The notes: generated by a model not told the origin, from the sequence alone. A stretch of DNA of 64,000 bases from an uncultured Sphingomonas sp. (GCF_913774285.1 NZ_CAJYHX010000008.1:1-64000), one strand, 5' to 3'. Positions 42,885-52,138 are shown, numbered from the stretch's first letter. A program made the numbers and translations.

Positions 42885-43016
42885 CCCCCCTGGCACGGGG
42901 AGGGGGACCGCCGCCGCAGGCGGTGGTGGAGGGGGATCTCCACGAGGGACTCGCCCGCTGCGCTCCCCCTCCACCAAGCCGCTTCGGGCCTTGGTCCCCC
43001 TCCCCGTGCCGGGGAG
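42885..43016. repeat. Nested palindromic MITE-like element
   Basis: About 130 bp just after dxs. Outer arms CCTGGCACGGGGAGGGGGAC (from 42889) and GTCCCCCTCCCCGTGCC (to 43010) are complementary, with inner arms GGTGGAGGGGG / CCCCCTCCACC. It could fold into one long hairpin and end the dxs transcript. It resembles dispersed sphingomonad intergenic repeats and is related in style to 18776-18891. Confidence 0.65.
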
Positions 43017-43060
43017 GATTTTGGACTACCCCCACCTTGAATCTCCAACATGCACATGCC

Positions 43061-43444
43061 ATGTACATGCACATGGCAACGCAGCTTCCCCAGACTCGCT
43101 CCAGCCGTGTCGTCGTGCTGGTATCGCCCGAGGAAAAGCGGCGCATCTCCGCCAATGCGGAAGCGGCGGACATGACGGTGAGCGACTTTATGCGCACCGC
43201 CGCCGAACGCTATACCGAACCGACCGAGGCTGAGATGGCGCTGATGCGCGACCTGCTCGCCCAGCTTGAACAGGCCAATGCCCGCACGGACGAGGCGTTT
43301 GCCCAGCTCGAAGCGGCCCGCACCGCCGCCGCCGCGTTCGACGAGGAGGCGTATCGCGCCGAGGTGCGCGAACAGTTGCTGACCGACTCCTCGATCGACT
43401 GGGATGCGCTCTCCACTGCCCTGTCCGGCTGGGCCCGGCAGTGA
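43061..43444 (+). CDS. Small ribbon-helix-helix-like protein, MobC-like N-terminus
   Basis: 127 residues, function not recognised. RVVVLVSPEEKRRISANAEA followed by DMTVSDFMRTAAERY looks like a ribbon-helix-helix DNA-binding domain of the MobC/CopG sort; the rest (about 55-125) is a charged helical, probably coiled-coil region. The start is uncertain: ATGs at 43061, 43067 and 43073 lie in a CATGTACATGCACATGG stretch with no ribosome site. It shares a GTGA overlap with the next small gene. Confidence 0.6.
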   Translation: MYMHMATQLPQTRSSRVVVLVSPEEKRRISANAEAADMTVSDFMRTAAERYTEPTEAEMALMRDLLAQLEQANARTDEAFAQLEAARTAAAAFDEEAYRAEVREQLLTDSSIDWDALSTALSGWARQ

Positions 43445-43665
43445 GCTTCTGGACCGATGCGCTGCGCGCTCTCCAGCAGGTCGCACTCCTCCAGCACAAG
43501 GTGGATCAGGCGCTGACCACCGCCGAGGAGACGCGCCGCCACTCGATCGAGACGCGCGAACGGGTGATCCGGCTCGAAACGCTGATCGACATCGCCATGA
43601 AGCGGCAGCCCCCAGCCCCGCCGGCGCCGCCCGCGCTTCCCGAAAGTCCACAGGCGGGCAGCTAG
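43441..43665 (+). CDS. Small coiled-coil protein of unknown function
   Basis: 74 residues starting at a GTG that overlaps the stop of the preceding gene. An amphipathic helix (LRALQQVALLQHKVDQALTTAEE) runs into a Pro-rich tail (PPAPPAPPALPESP). The strict overlap suggests the two small proteins form a pair, perhaps through their coiled coils. No family recognised. Confidence 0.55.
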   Translation: MSFWTDALRALQQVALLQHKVDQALTTAEETRRHSIETRERVIRLETLIDIAMKRQPPAPPAPPALPESPQAGS

Positions 43666-43707
43666 CGCCCGCTTCCCCGAGCGCGTACATCGCGGTACGT
43701 GCTGAAA

Positions 43708-44736
43708 ATGACCATCCTTCCCCTCACCGCCCGCCCCCGCGCGCTCGCGCACTGGCTGTTCGTCGTTGCCGCGATGATCGTCGCGATGGTCGTGGTCGGG
43801 GGCATTACCCGGCTGACCGAGTCGGGCCTGTCGATCACCGAATGGAAGCCGATCTCCGGCATCGTCCCGCCGCTCAACGATGCGCAGTGGCAGGCCGAGT
43901 TCGAGCATTACAAGCAGATCGGCCAGTATGAACAGCTCAACCAGGGCATGACGCTGGCTGGCTTCAAGTCGATCTTCTTCTGGGAATATATCCACCGCCT
44001 GCTCGGCCGGCTGATCGGCATGGTGTTCGCGCTGCCGCTGCTGTGGTTCGCCATCCGCAAGCAGATCCCCCAGGGCTATGGCTGGCGGCTGGTGGCGCTG
44101 CTGGCGCTCGGCGGGCTGCAGGGCGCGTTCGGCTGGTGGATGGTGAAGTCGGGCCTCAACCACACCCGCACCTCGGTCAGCCATTTCTGGCTGGCGACCC
44201 ACCTGATGACCGCGCTGTTCACGCTGGGCGGCATCGTCTGGACGATGCTAGACCTGCGCGCGCTCGCCGCCAACCATGCCGAGCGCCCCGCCCGGCTGAC
44301 CGGGCTCGGCGCGGGCGTGCTCGCGCTGCTGGCGATCCAGCTCTTCTACGGTGCGCTGGTAGCAGGCCTCGATGCGGGGCTGGTCACCGATCAGTGGCCG
44401 CTGATGAACGACCATTTCTTCCCCGGCCTCAGCCAGATCGGCGAGAGCCCGCTGCACGCCGCGCTCTACGATCCGGCGATCGTCCACTTCATCCACCGCT
44501 GGTGGGCCTGGGTCGTGGTGGCCGGGCTGATCGTGCTTGCCCGCAAGGCCAAGGCAGCCGGCGATCGCCGCGCCTCGATCGCGATCCACTCGGCGTTCGG
44601 CATCCAGATCCTGCTCGGGATCGCCACAGTGATGACCGGCGTGAACCTCCACCTCGCCGCCACCCACCAGCTGGTCGGCGCGCTGCTGGTCTGCGCGACC
44701 GTCTGGGGCGTCCACGCCATCGGCCGCACGCGGTGA
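43708..44736 (+). CDS. ctaA: Haem A synthase (COX15/CtaA)
   Basis: A 342-residue inner-membrane enzyme with eight predicted helices that oxidises haem O to haem A for cytochrome oxidase. VVVGGITRLTESGLSITEWKP (quoted in part: GGITRLTESGLSITEW) and FFWEYIHRLLGRLIG carry conserved Glu and His; LNHTRTSVSHFWLATHL and HFIHRWWAW give further haem-ligand His. An ATG at 43708 is preferred over a GTG at 43699. It ends in a GTGA overlap with cutA. Confidence 0.94.
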   Translation: MTILPLTARPRALAHWLFVVAAMIVAMVVVGGITRLTESGLSITEWKPISGIVPPLNDAQWQAEFEHYKQIGQYEQLNQGMTLAGFKSIFFWEYIHRLLGRLIGMVFALPLLWFAIRKQIPQGYGWRLVALLALGGLQGAFGWWMVKSGLNHTRTSVSHFWLATHLMTALFTLGGIVWTMLDLRALAANHAERPARLTGLGAGVLALLAIQLFYGALVAGLDAGLVTDQWPLMNDHFFPGLSQIGESPLHAALYDPAIVHFIHRWWAWVVVAGLIVLARKAKAAGDRRASIAIHSAFGIQILLGIATVMTGVNLHLAATHQLVGALLVCATVWGVHAIGRTR

Positions 44737-45047
44737 GCGACACCGCCCTGCTCTATGTCACCTTCGCCAGCCGCGCCGACGCCGAGCGCGTGGCGGAGAC
44801 GGTGCTCGCGGAGCAGCTGGCGGCCTGCGTCAACATTCTCGCGCCCTGCACCTCGATCTATCGCTGGCAGGGCGGCATCGAGCGCGGCGAGGAAGTGCCT
44901 GCGCTGTTCAAGACCCGCCCTGCCCTGGCGCTCCGCCTGCGTGAGCGGATCGCGGCAATCCATGGCTATGACCTGCCGGTGATCGAACAATGGCCGGTCG
45001 AAGCGGGCAATGCCGCCACCCGCTGGATCGCCGAAGAGACGCGCTGA
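44733..45047 (+). CDS. cutA: CutA1-family divalent-ion tolerance protein
   Basis: A 104-residue trimeric ferredoxin-like protein: [40 protein letters not shown] and [13 protein letters not shown] are family signatures. It starts at GTG 44733, overlapping the ctaA stop by four bases, so it is easily missed inside a longer open frame. The function in bacteria is unclear; a role in copper tolerance was proposed. Confidence 0.88.
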   Translation: MSDTALLYVTFASRADAERVAETVLAEQLAACVNILAPCTSIYRWQGGIERGEEVPALFKTRPALALRLRERIAAIHGYDLPVIEQWPVEAGNAATRWIAEETR

Positions 45048-45183
45048 ACCGACAGGTATTATTTTACCCGTCAGCAAACCCACGCATTTCTTGACTTTCA
45101 GCCCCTCTATCGGCATTGGGGCGTGGATCGCGCTGCCGGTAACGGTGGCGCGCATGCATTTCCTACGCGAAAGGTCACAGGCC

Positions 45184-45663
45184 ATGAAGGCGCTGATGAA
45201 GACCACCAAGTCGGCCAAGCCGGCCGAGGTGGAGAAGAAGTGGCACATCGTCGACGCCGAAGGGCTCGTCGTCGGTCGTGCAGCGGTGGTGATCGCGAAC
45301 GTCCTGCGCGGCAAGCACAAGACCAGCTTCACCCCGCACGTCGATTGCGGTGACAATGTCATCGTGATCAACGCGGACAAGATCCGTTTCACCGGCAAGA
45401 AGCTCGGCCAGAAGGTGTACTACAAGCACACCGGCTATGCGGGCGGCATCAAGGGCATCACCGCCGCCAAGGTTCTCGAGGGCCGCTTCCCGGAGCGCGT
45501 TCTGGAGAAGGCCGTGGAGCGCATGATCCCGCGCGGTCCGCTCGGTCGCCAGCAGATGCGCAACCTGCGCATCTTCGCCGGTTCGGAGCATCCGCATGAA
45601 GCTCAGAACCCCGAGGTTCTCGACATCGCCGGCATGAGCCGCAAGAACAAGGTGGGTGCATAA
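45184..45663 (+). CDS. rplM: 50S ribosomal protein L13
   Basis: 159 residues. [52 protein letters not shown] and [24 protein letters not shown] motifs (end of the last quoted as [14 protein letters not shown]) define L13. The ATG at 45184 gives the normal length; the frame is open upstream to 45010. A TTGACT at 45091-45096 may be the -35 box of the operon promoter. Its stop overlaps the rpsI start by one base. Confidence 0.97.
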   Translation: MKALMKTTKSAKPAEVEKKWHIVDAEGLVVGRAAVVIANVLRGKHKTSFTPHVDCGDNVIVINADKIRFTGKKLGQKVYYKHTGYAGGIKGITAAKVLEGRFPERVLEKAVERMIPRGPLGRQQMRNLRIFAGSEHPHEAQNPEVLDIAGMSRKNKVGA

Positions 45664-46229
45664 TGTCTGACAACCGCCAGTCGCTTTCCGACCTGGGCGC
45701 AGCGCTGGGCCAGCAGCCCGCCGCGCTGACCGAGGGCCAGGCCGCCGCTCCGGCTGCCGCCGCTGCCGACGCCTATCTCGCCGGCCAGATCGATGAGCCG
45801 GCCGCCCCGACCACGCCGCTGCGTGCGCAGGAGCTGGACCAGTATGGCCGCGCCTACGCCACCGGCCGTCGTAAGGACGCCGTGGCCCGCGTGTGGCTGA
45901 AGCCGGGCACCGGCAAGATCACGATCAACGGTCGCGATCAGGAAATCTATTTCGCGCGCCCGACGCTGCGTCTCGTCATCAACCAGCCGTTCGGTGTCGC
46001 CGAGCGTGAGGGCCAGTATGACGTGATCTGCACCGTCAAGGGCGGCGGTCTCTCGGGCCAGGCCGGTGCGGTCAAGCACGGCATCTCGCAGGCGCTGACC
46101 AAGTATGAGCCGGTGCTGCGCGCCCCGGTGAAGAAGGCCGGCTTCCTGACCCGTGACAGCCGCGCCGTCGAGCGTAAGAAGTACGGTAAGGCGAAGGCCC
46201 GCCGCAGCTTCCAGTTCTCGAAGCGCTAA
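45663..46229 (+). CDS. rpsI: 30S ribosomal protein S9 with long N-terminal extension
   Basis: 188 residues. The S9 core begins near residue 62 ([19 protein letters not shown]) and ends in the expected basic tail RRSFQFSKR. The first 60 residues are an acidic, Ala/Pro-rich extension also found in related alphaproteobacteria and absent from E. coli S9. Translation is coupled to rplM by TAATG. A terminator follows. Confidence 0.97.
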   Translation: MSDNRQSLSDLGAALGQQPAALTEGQAAAPAAAAADAYLAGQIDEPAAPTTPLRAQELDQYGRAYATGRRKDAVARVWLKPGTGKITINGRDQEIYFARPTLRLVINQPFGVAEREGQYDVICTVKGGGLSGQAGAVKHGISQALTKYEPVLRAPVKKAGFLTRDSRAVERKKYGKAKARRSFQFSKR

Positions 46230-46257
46230 GCGTCTCGGCTTCGGCCAAGGAAATGGG

Positions 46258-46286
46258 GGCGGTCCGGCAACGGGCCGCCCTTTTTC
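46258..46286 (+). terminator. Rho-independent terminator of rplM-rpsI
   Basis: A 9-bp stem GGGCGGTCC / GGGCCGCCC (one G-U pair) with a GGCAAC loop, followed by TTTTT, 28 bp after the rpsI stop. Confidence 0.85.
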
Positions 46287-46629
46287 GTGGAAGACACGCC
46301 ACCCCGACCGCGGCCACCCTACTCAAATTGGTGCAATTCAACCGGTAGCGCGCGCATCGAAGAGACGCAGCCACGCTCGCCGGCAGCATCAGATTCGCGT
46401 TGCTACGTGTCGACACGCTGATCGGATGCATCCGTTCCCGCGCAGCCGCCGCTGTACCGCAACGGCCGATCGCATCGCATTTCGATACGAGTCCGTATCG
46501 TTGCCCTGAAAATCGCCCTTCTTCACATCCGTGCAGCCGATCCCAGTCTGGGACAGGCCTTCCTTAAAAAATCGCGACGCCGTACAGCTTGGGTGCAACG
46601 CGGCAAACCTGCGGGCGGGGAATTCAGAC
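46287..46629 (+). other. Intergenic region with a palindrome before the DUF1800 gene
   Basis: About 340 bp without a recognisable gene. The only clear structure is a perfect 7-bp inverted repeat CGATACG-AGTC-CGTATCG at 46483-46500, about 130 bp before the lipoprotein start, which could be an operator. The rest shows no terminator or convincing promoter. Confidence 0.4.
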
Positions 46630-48318
46630 ATGCGACGGATATGGACGGCGGCTGCGCTAGGCGCGGCGGGCCTGCTGTCGGCTTGCGACGGCAGCAGCGA
46701 CAACATCAACCTGGCGGACAGCCGGATGACCAGCGGACTGGTCGATCTGTCCGCTGCCAATGCCGGCCTCTCGCCGGCGCAATCTCAAGTGACCGATGGC
46801 ATTCGCCTGGCGCGGCAGACGACCTTCGGCCCGACGCCGCAGGTGCTGGAGCAGATCTCCAAGCTGGGGACCGAGGGCTGGCTCAACCAGCAATTTGCCG
46901 CGCGCGGCAGCACCTATGCCGATCTCGCCGTGGCGCGGCGGATCGATTACTGCAAGGACGTTCCCTGCAATCGCCGCTTCTTCAGCCGTACCCCGGTTGC
47001 GATGCGCTTCTATGCGAACGCTGTCTCGGCACCCGACCAATTGCGCCAGCGCGTCGCCTTCGCACTTTCGCAGATGATCGTGGCTTCCGAGCAGGAAGTG
47101 CGCTCCGCCGCCGGCATCGCGGCCTTCAACCAGCTGTTTCTCGACAACGCCTTCGGCAATTACCGTACGCTGCTCAAGGCGGTGACGCTCAACCCCTATA
47201 TGGGCCGCTACTTGAACATGGCGGGGAGCAGCAAGGCAGCCCCGTCGGAGAATTACGCGCGTGAGCTGCTTCAGCTGTTCTCGATGGGCCCGAACATGCT
47301 CAATCAGAACGGCTCGCCGCGCCGTGACGCAACCGGCGGTACCGTGCCCAATTACGGGCCCGACGATATTCGCGGCGTCGCCCGGGCGCTTACCGGCTGG
47401 GATCGCGCGCGGATCGGCAATGCTCCGATCACCAACGGGCTCGCCGGCGACGACGTGAAGCCGATGATCCCGGTGCCCGATCGCTACGACGCGGGCGAGA
47501 AGCAGTTCCTCGGCACCCGCGTGCCTGCCGGCGCCAGCCAGGAAGCAAGCGTCGATGCGGTAGTGGATGCCGCGTTCAACCACCCCTCCACCGCGCCCTT
47601 CGTGTCACGCCACCTGATCGTCCACCTGGTGACCGCCAACCCGAGCCCCAATTATATCGGCCGGGTGGCGGCGGTGTTCGCCAACAACGGTCAGGGCGTC
47701 CGCGGCGACCTTAAGGCCGTGGTCCATGCGATCCTCACCGATCCCGAGGCGCGCACCGCCCCGCGCGACGATCGCGGCAAGCTGAAGGAACCGGTGCTCG
47801 CAATGGTCTCGCTGGCCCGCGCGATCGGCATGACCACCGACGGCTATGCCTTCGTGATGCGCGATACCGGCTTGGGTCAGCCGGTGATGCACGCGCCTTC
47901 GGTCTTCAACTTCTATCCGATCGACTATCCGCTGCAGGGCAGCGCAACGCTCTACAATCCGGCATCGAAGCTGCTCAACAGCAGCACGGTGCTGCGCCTG
48001 CATAACATGATGTACGAATGGACGGTGCGCACCGAGGTCTCGAAGGTCGAGTTCAAGGCGCCGACCGGCTATGGCGCCGCCTCCGGCACGCAGTTCGCCT
48101 GGTCTACCTGGGCGTCGTTCGGCGACAATGTCGACGCGATGGTAGCCGCGGTCGATGTGTTATTGCTAGGCAATAGCATTACACCAGGCCAGCGCGCCGC
48201 GCTCCGCACCGCCGCCCTCGCCATTAATGACAAGAATTCGCAAGTACGCGCCCGCAAGCGTGCGCAGATGCTGCTCTATATCGCCGCAACCAGCCCGCAA
48301 TTCCTGGTCGACCGGTAA
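46630..48318 (+). CDS. DUF1800-family lipoprotein
   Basis: A 562-residue protein with a lipoprotein signal (LLSAC lipobox at about residue 19). RLARQTTFGPTPQVLEQIS opens the DUF1800 domain; SENYARELLQLFSMG and DDIRGVARALTGW are its signatures. It is paired with a DUF1501 gene 12 bp downstream, the usual arrangement. The family is widespread and abundant in planctomycetes and proteobacteria, with no firmly known activity; export of both proteins suggests a complex at the cell envelope. Confidence 0.87.
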   Translation: MRRIWTAAALGAAGLLSACDGSSDNINLADSRMTSGLVDLSAANAGLSPAQSQVTDGIRLARQTTFGPTPQVLEQISKLGTEGWLNQQFAARGSTYADLAVARRIDYCKDVPCNRRFFSRTPVAMRFYANAVSAPDQLRQRVAFALSQMIVASEQEVRSAAGIAAFNQLFLDNAFGNYRTLLKAVTLNPYMGRYLNMAGSSKAAPSENYARELLQLFSMGPNMLNQNGSPRRDATGGTVPNYGPDDIRGVARALTGWDRARIGNAPITNGLAGDDVKPMIPVPDRYDAGEKQFLGTRVPAGASQEASVDAVVDAAFNHPSTAPFVSRHLIVHLVTANPSPNYIGRVAAVFANNGQGVRGDLKAVVHAILTDPEARTAPRDDRGKLKEPVLAMVSLARAIGMTTDGYAFVMRDTGLGQPVMHAPSVFNFYPIDYPLQGSATLYNPASKLLNSSTVLRLHNMMYEWTVRTEVSKVEFKAPTGYGAASGTQFAWSTWASFGDNVDAMVAAVDVLLLGNSITPGQRAALRTAALAINDKNSQVRARKRAQMLLYIAATSPQFLVDR

Positions 48319-48330
48319 GGAACCGTTCCG

Positions 48331-49686
48331 ATGACGCTTTCCCGACGCGATTTCGTTCGCCTCACCGCCGGTACCGGGGCCTTGGCGGCCATGGGCCAGC
48401 TCGGCCGTACCTCGGCCGTCGCCGCCCCCAGCGGCAGCTACCGTGCGATGGTAGGGATCTTCCTCTATGGCGGTAATGACGGCTGGAACATGGTGGTGCC
48501 CACCGACGACCGGCATGCCGCCTATCAGGCAGCGCGCGGTGTCGTCGCCCTGCCCCGCAACACGCTGACGCCGCTGACCAACGCAAGCTACGCGCTGCAC
48601 CCGGCCATGGCCGCGCTCCGCCCGATCTGGGACGAGGGTGCCCTGTCGCTCGTGCTCAATACCGGCACGTTGTTCGCCCCCCTCACCAAGGCGACCTACC
48701 TGTCGCGCCCCGACCTGCGTCCCAGCAACCTGATGAGCCATTCGGACGAGCAGGCGCACTGGCAGGGCCTGCGCGCCCGCGACGCCGCCACCGACGGCTT
48801 TCTTGGCCGCATGGCCGATCGCATGCCGGGCGGTCGCCTGCCCCCGCTGATCTCGCTCAGCGGATCGACGCTGGCCCTGATCGGCAAGACCGCGGTGCCG
48901 CTGGTACTGCCCGCCTCGGGCCTGCCCGCGCGCGCAGGCTACAGCGCTCGCGATACCGCGAAGAACCTCGCCACCTCCCTGCTCGCTGCGAGCGAAGGCG
49001 GGCCGATCATGGACGGCGTCAAGACGACCCTGCGCGACACGCTCGACCAGGCCGATCTCGCCAACAGCCTCTTGACGGGCGCGAACAGCGTCTCTCGCTA
49101 TTTCGTCGATGCGAACGGCCGGGCGCTCACCAGCGACATCGCGGCGCAGCTGCTCGCGACCGCCAAGATGATCGAGGCGCGCGGCACGCTGGGGCATAAC
49201 CGCCAGACGTTCCTGCTCAGCATGGCCGGGTTCGACTACCATGCCAACCAGATCCAGGGGAGCGCCACCGGAGGCGACCACGCGGGCCAGCTGGGGGCCC
49301 TAGCCGAGGCGATGGCCGCGTTCCACCGCGCGATGAAGGCGCTGGGCGTAGGCGCCAATGTCACCACCTTCACGATGAGCGATTTCGGCCGGACCTATGC
49401 AAGCAACGCGCAGAACGGCACCGATCACGCCTGGGGCAACAACCATCTGGTGATGGGCGGCGACGTGACGAAGGGCGGCATCTTCGGCACCTATCCCGAC
49501 CCGGTACTGGGCGGCGCCGACGACATCACCAACGAAGGCCGCTTCATCCCCGGTATCGCGCAAGAGGAGTATCTCGGCGCGATTGCCCGGTGGCACGGGG
49601 TGAGCAATGCAGACCTGCCTTATGTCTTCCCCAACTGGCAGACCTGGTCGACCGCTGGCCGAGGACCGATTTCGCTGTTCCGCTAG
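48331..49686 (+). CDS. DUF1501-family Tat-exported protein
   Basis: A 451-residue protein with a twin-arginine signal (MTLSRRDFVRLTAGTGAL, cut near AVAAP). VGIFLYGGNDGWNMVVPTDD, LSLVLNTGTL, TMSDFGRTYASNAQNGTDHAWG and HLVMGGDV are typical; the fold is alkaline-phosphatase/sulfatase-like. It is the partner of the upstream DUF1800 lipoprotein. Its stop overlaps that of the convergent phosphoesterase gene by 4 bp. Confidence 0.88.
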   Translation: MTLSRRDFVRLTAGTGALAAMGQLGRTSAVAAPSGSYRAMVGIFLYGGNDGWNMVVPTDDRHAAYQAARGVVALPRNTLTPLTNASYALHPAMAALRPIWDEGALSLVLNTGTLFAPLTKATYLSRPDLRPSNLMSHSDEQAHWQGLRARDAATDGFLGRMADRMPGGRLPPLISLSGSTLALIGKTAVPLVLPASGLPARAGYSARDTAKNLATSLLAASEGGPIMDGVKTTLRDTLDQADLANSLLTGANSVSRYFVDANGRALTSDIAAQLLATAKMIEARGTLGHNRQTFLLSMAGFDYHANQIQGSATGGDHAGQLGALAEAMAAFHRAMKALGVGANVTTFTMSDFGRTYASNAQNGTDHAWGNNHLVMGGDVTKGGIFGTYPDPVLGGADDITNEGRFIPGIAQEEYLGAIARWHGVSNADLPYVFPNWQTWSTAGRGPISLFR

Positions 49687-50429
49687 AGCGCGACGCTCGG
49701 CTCACCGAGGAAGCGGGCGCGGGTGGAGAAGCTTGCGCCGTCCACGGTGATCTCGTTGAACGAAGGCGGCTGGTCGCGGGTGCGTTCGGAAAGCGTGCCA
49801 GCTCCGATCAGCCGCACCGTGCGGTCGCCGACCGAATGCTCGATGTCGAACGGGTCATGGACATGCCCGGTCAGCACCGCATTCGCGCCCGCCTGGGCCA
49901 GCGCCTCGAGCGCCCGCCGCCCGCCGCGGGTGCGGGAGGTGGCGCGGGTGCCGGCCTCGATCAGCGGATGGTGCGCAGCGACGAACACCAGCCCGCCCGC
50001 CGGCACCGCCTCTGCCAGCGCCAGCGACTTCTGCAGCGCGTGGCGGCTGACATGGCCCTTCGACCAGTTGGTGCGGAACTGGAAGCGCGCGGTGGTCTTG
50101 AGCGGGACGATCGACACGCCGCGAATATCGAGCGGCCGCTCGATCATCCGCTCCAGTGCGCGGTAGCGGCGGTACGGCATCGCCAGCCGCGCGAAGGGAT
50201 TGAAATAGGGCAGGTCGTGATTGCCCACCTCCACCGTGATCGGCACTGCCAGGCTCTCCAGCCATTCGGCGGCGGCGGCGAACTCCCTTGCGCGGGCGCG
50301 CATGGTGAGATCGCCGGTCATGATCACCGCGGCCGGCTTCTCGTCGCGCACCTTGGCGTTGAACCAGTCGACAGCTTCGCGGTTCTCGCGGCCGAAATGC
50401 ACGTCGCTGACATGGAAGAAACGGGTCAT
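49683..50429 (-). CDS. Metallophosphoesterase
   Basis: A 248-residue calcineurin-like enzyme with all five motifs: SDVHFG, TGDLTM, GNHDLP, AHHPLI and TGHVHDP, giving the two-metal active site. No signal peptide. Coupled by an ATGA overlap to an upstream lipid-kinase-like gene. The substrate could be a cyclic nucleotide, a lipid phosphate or similar; not determinable here. Confidence 0.88.
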   Translation of the reverse strand: MTRFFHVSDVHFGRENREAVDWFNAKVRDEKPAAVIMTGDLTMRARAREFAAAAEWLESLAVPITVEVGNHDLPYFNPFARLAMPYRRYRALERMIERPLDIRGVSIVPLKTTARFQFRTNWSKGHVSRHALQKSLALAEAVPAGGLVFVAAHHPLIEAGTRATSRTRGGRRALEALAQAGANAVLTGHVHDPFDIEHSVGDRTVRLIGAGTLSERTRDQPPSFNEITVDGASFSTRARFLGEPSVAL

Positions 50430-51268
50430 GCGGCCTTCACCTCCGCGCGGGTGGCGATGAAGGTTTCCAGACTGCGCCCGGCGCGGATCGTCGTGCCGGG
50501 ATCGAGCGTCTCGGGCTCGCCGTCGAACAGCGCCAGCACCGGCTTGCGCTCGGCGAGGTTGAGCTGCTCGGTACGGCCTTCGGTCACCGCCCGCGCGGCG
50601 ACCCAGTCACCGGTGACCCACTCCCAGCCGAGCTGCGCGATCGAGCGCCAGTCGCGGGCATCGACCGCGGCGACCTCCAGTCCCTCCAGCGTCGGCGTGA
50701 CGAATACCGCCTGGTAGCGGTCGCCAAGCGCGCGTGCACCTTCCACGCGCACGCCGCGGCGGTGGAAGGTCGCGCGCCACGCCCCGCGTACCGCCGCGGC
50801 CAGCCGGCCGAACCGGCCCTTGCGGACCACCTCGCGGGCACGGAACCAGCTCGCCGCCGGACCGAGGATCAGCCCGACGAACGCGCGATGCTCGCCCGCG
50901 ACGATATAGGGCAGCGCCACGCGCCGGTCGCAGCCATGCGCCGCGTGGATGATCTTGTGCGGGTCCGTCTCGTCGTGCAGCGCCTTGGCGAGCAGGTTCA
51001 TCGTCCCGCCGGGAAGGATCAGGAACGCGCCTTCCCATGCGGCCAGCGCACGCAGCGCCGCGTTGATCGTGCCGTCGCCGGCGAACAGCACCACCGTATC
51101 CACCCCCGCCGCATCGAGCGCCGCGCCTTCGGGCAGGGCGTCCTGCGGGAAATTGGTACGGCCGGCAAGCGTGAGGCCGCGTTCCTCGAACACCGCTTCC
51201 ATCGCATCGCATTTGGCCTGCGACGTGGTGCCGGAATTGGGATTGGTGATGAACCAGAGCGTCTGCAT
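50426..51268 (-). CDS. Diacylglycerol kinase-family protein
   Basis: A 280-residue lipid-kinase-fold protein: ITNPNSGTTSQ, LFAGDGTINAALRALA and LPGGTMNLLAKAL form the ATP-binding site; AFVGLILGPAASWF and GEPETLDPG fit the C-terminal domain. Bacterial members phosphorylate diacylglycerol or sphingoid/ceramide-type lipids. In a sphingolipid-containing bacterium a sphingoid substrate is conceivable but not shown. Coupled to the phosphoesterase gene. Confidence 0.83.
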   Translation of the reverse strand: MQTLWFITNPNSGTTSQAKCDAMEAVFEERGLTLAGRTNFPQDALPEGAALDAAGVDTVVLFAGDGTINAALRALAAWEGAFLILPGGTMNLLAKALHDETDPHKIIHAAHGCDRRVALPYIVAGEHRAFVGLILGPAASWFRAREVVRKGRFGRLAAAVRGAWRATFHRRGVRVEGARALGDRYQAVFVTPTLEGLEVAAVDARDWRSIAQLGWEWVTGDWVAARAVTEGRTEQLNLAERKPVLALFDGEPETLDPGTTIRAGRSLETFIATRAEVKAA

Positions 51269-51307
51269 GGCCCTCGTAACGCCCGAGAACCGATTTCGTG
51301 GCGTCGC

Positions 51308-52081
51308 TCAGTGGCCGGTGAAATGCGCCTCGCGCTTTTCGAGGAACGCCGCGATCGCCTCGCGGCAATCGTCGGTCTTGGCGGCGATGCTCTGGTGGTC
51401 GGCCTCGATCTCCATCGTCTCGGCAAGCGTGCCGGAAAGCGCCACGCTCACCTGCTTGCGGATCAGTCCCAGCGCGACCGTGGGCATCCCCGCCAGCTTC
51501 GCCGCCAGCCCGTGCGACACCTGCAGCAGCCCGCCATCCTCCACCACGCGCGTGACGAGCCCGTTGGCCAGCGCCTCCTCGGCCAGCATCCGCTCGCCGA
51601 GCAGCGCCATCTCGAGCAGCCGCGCCCGGCCCGCCGCCTTGCCGATCAGCCAGGTCGCGCCGGCATCGGGCACCAGCCCGATATTGGCGAAGGCGAGCAG
51701 CAGATAGGCGGACTGCGCCATCACCACGATGTCCGCCGCCAGCGCGATCGAGGCCCCCGCCCCCGCCGCCGCACCGTTGACCGCGGCGACGATCGGAATC
51801 GGCAGCTCCGCCATGGTCGCGATCACCGGATTATAGTGCCGCCGCAGCGCCTCGCCCGAATCGCGCATGCCGACGCTGGCGGTAAGATCCGCGCCCGCGC
51901 AGAACGCCCGCCCCTCGCCGGTGAGCAGCACCGCGCGGGCGCCGTCCTCCGCCGCACGCCGTAGCGTCGCCGCGAGCAGATCGAGCATGTCAGGGGTGAG
52001 CGCATTGAGCCGGTCGGGGCGGTTCAGGTGCACCACCGCGACATCGCCTTCCATCGCAAGCAGCACCGGCGCGTCGGACAT
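51308..52081 (-). CDS. Enoyl-CoA hydratase/isomerase-family protein
   Basis: A 257-residue crotonase-fold enzyme. HLNRPDRLNALTP, GRAFCAGADLTA and PIVAAVNGAAAGAGASIALAAD build the CoA and oxyanion site. Asp in NIGLVPDAGATW replaces the hydratase Glu, as in PaaG-type isomerases. The ATG at 52081 has AAGGAG eight bases upstream. The pathway is unclear; it stands alone beside a flavoprotein reductase gene. Confidence 0.87.
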   Translation of the reverse strand: MSDAPVLLAMEGDVAVVHLNRPDRLNALTPDMLDLLAATLRRAAEDGARAVLLTGEGRAFCAGADLTASVGMRDSGEALRRHYNPVIATMAELPIPIVAAVNGAAAGAGASIALAADIVVMAQSAYLLLAFANIGLVPDAGATWLIGKAAGRARLLEMALLGERMLAEEALANGLVTRVVEDGGLLQVSHGLAAKLAGMPTVALGLIRKQVSVALSGTLAETMEIEADHQSIAAKTDDCREAIAAFLEKREAHFTGH

Positions 52082-52138
52082 CCTCATTTCTCCTTCTGGT
52101 TGGGAGACGGGATGCCCGCGCGGGCGGGCTTGCGCAAC

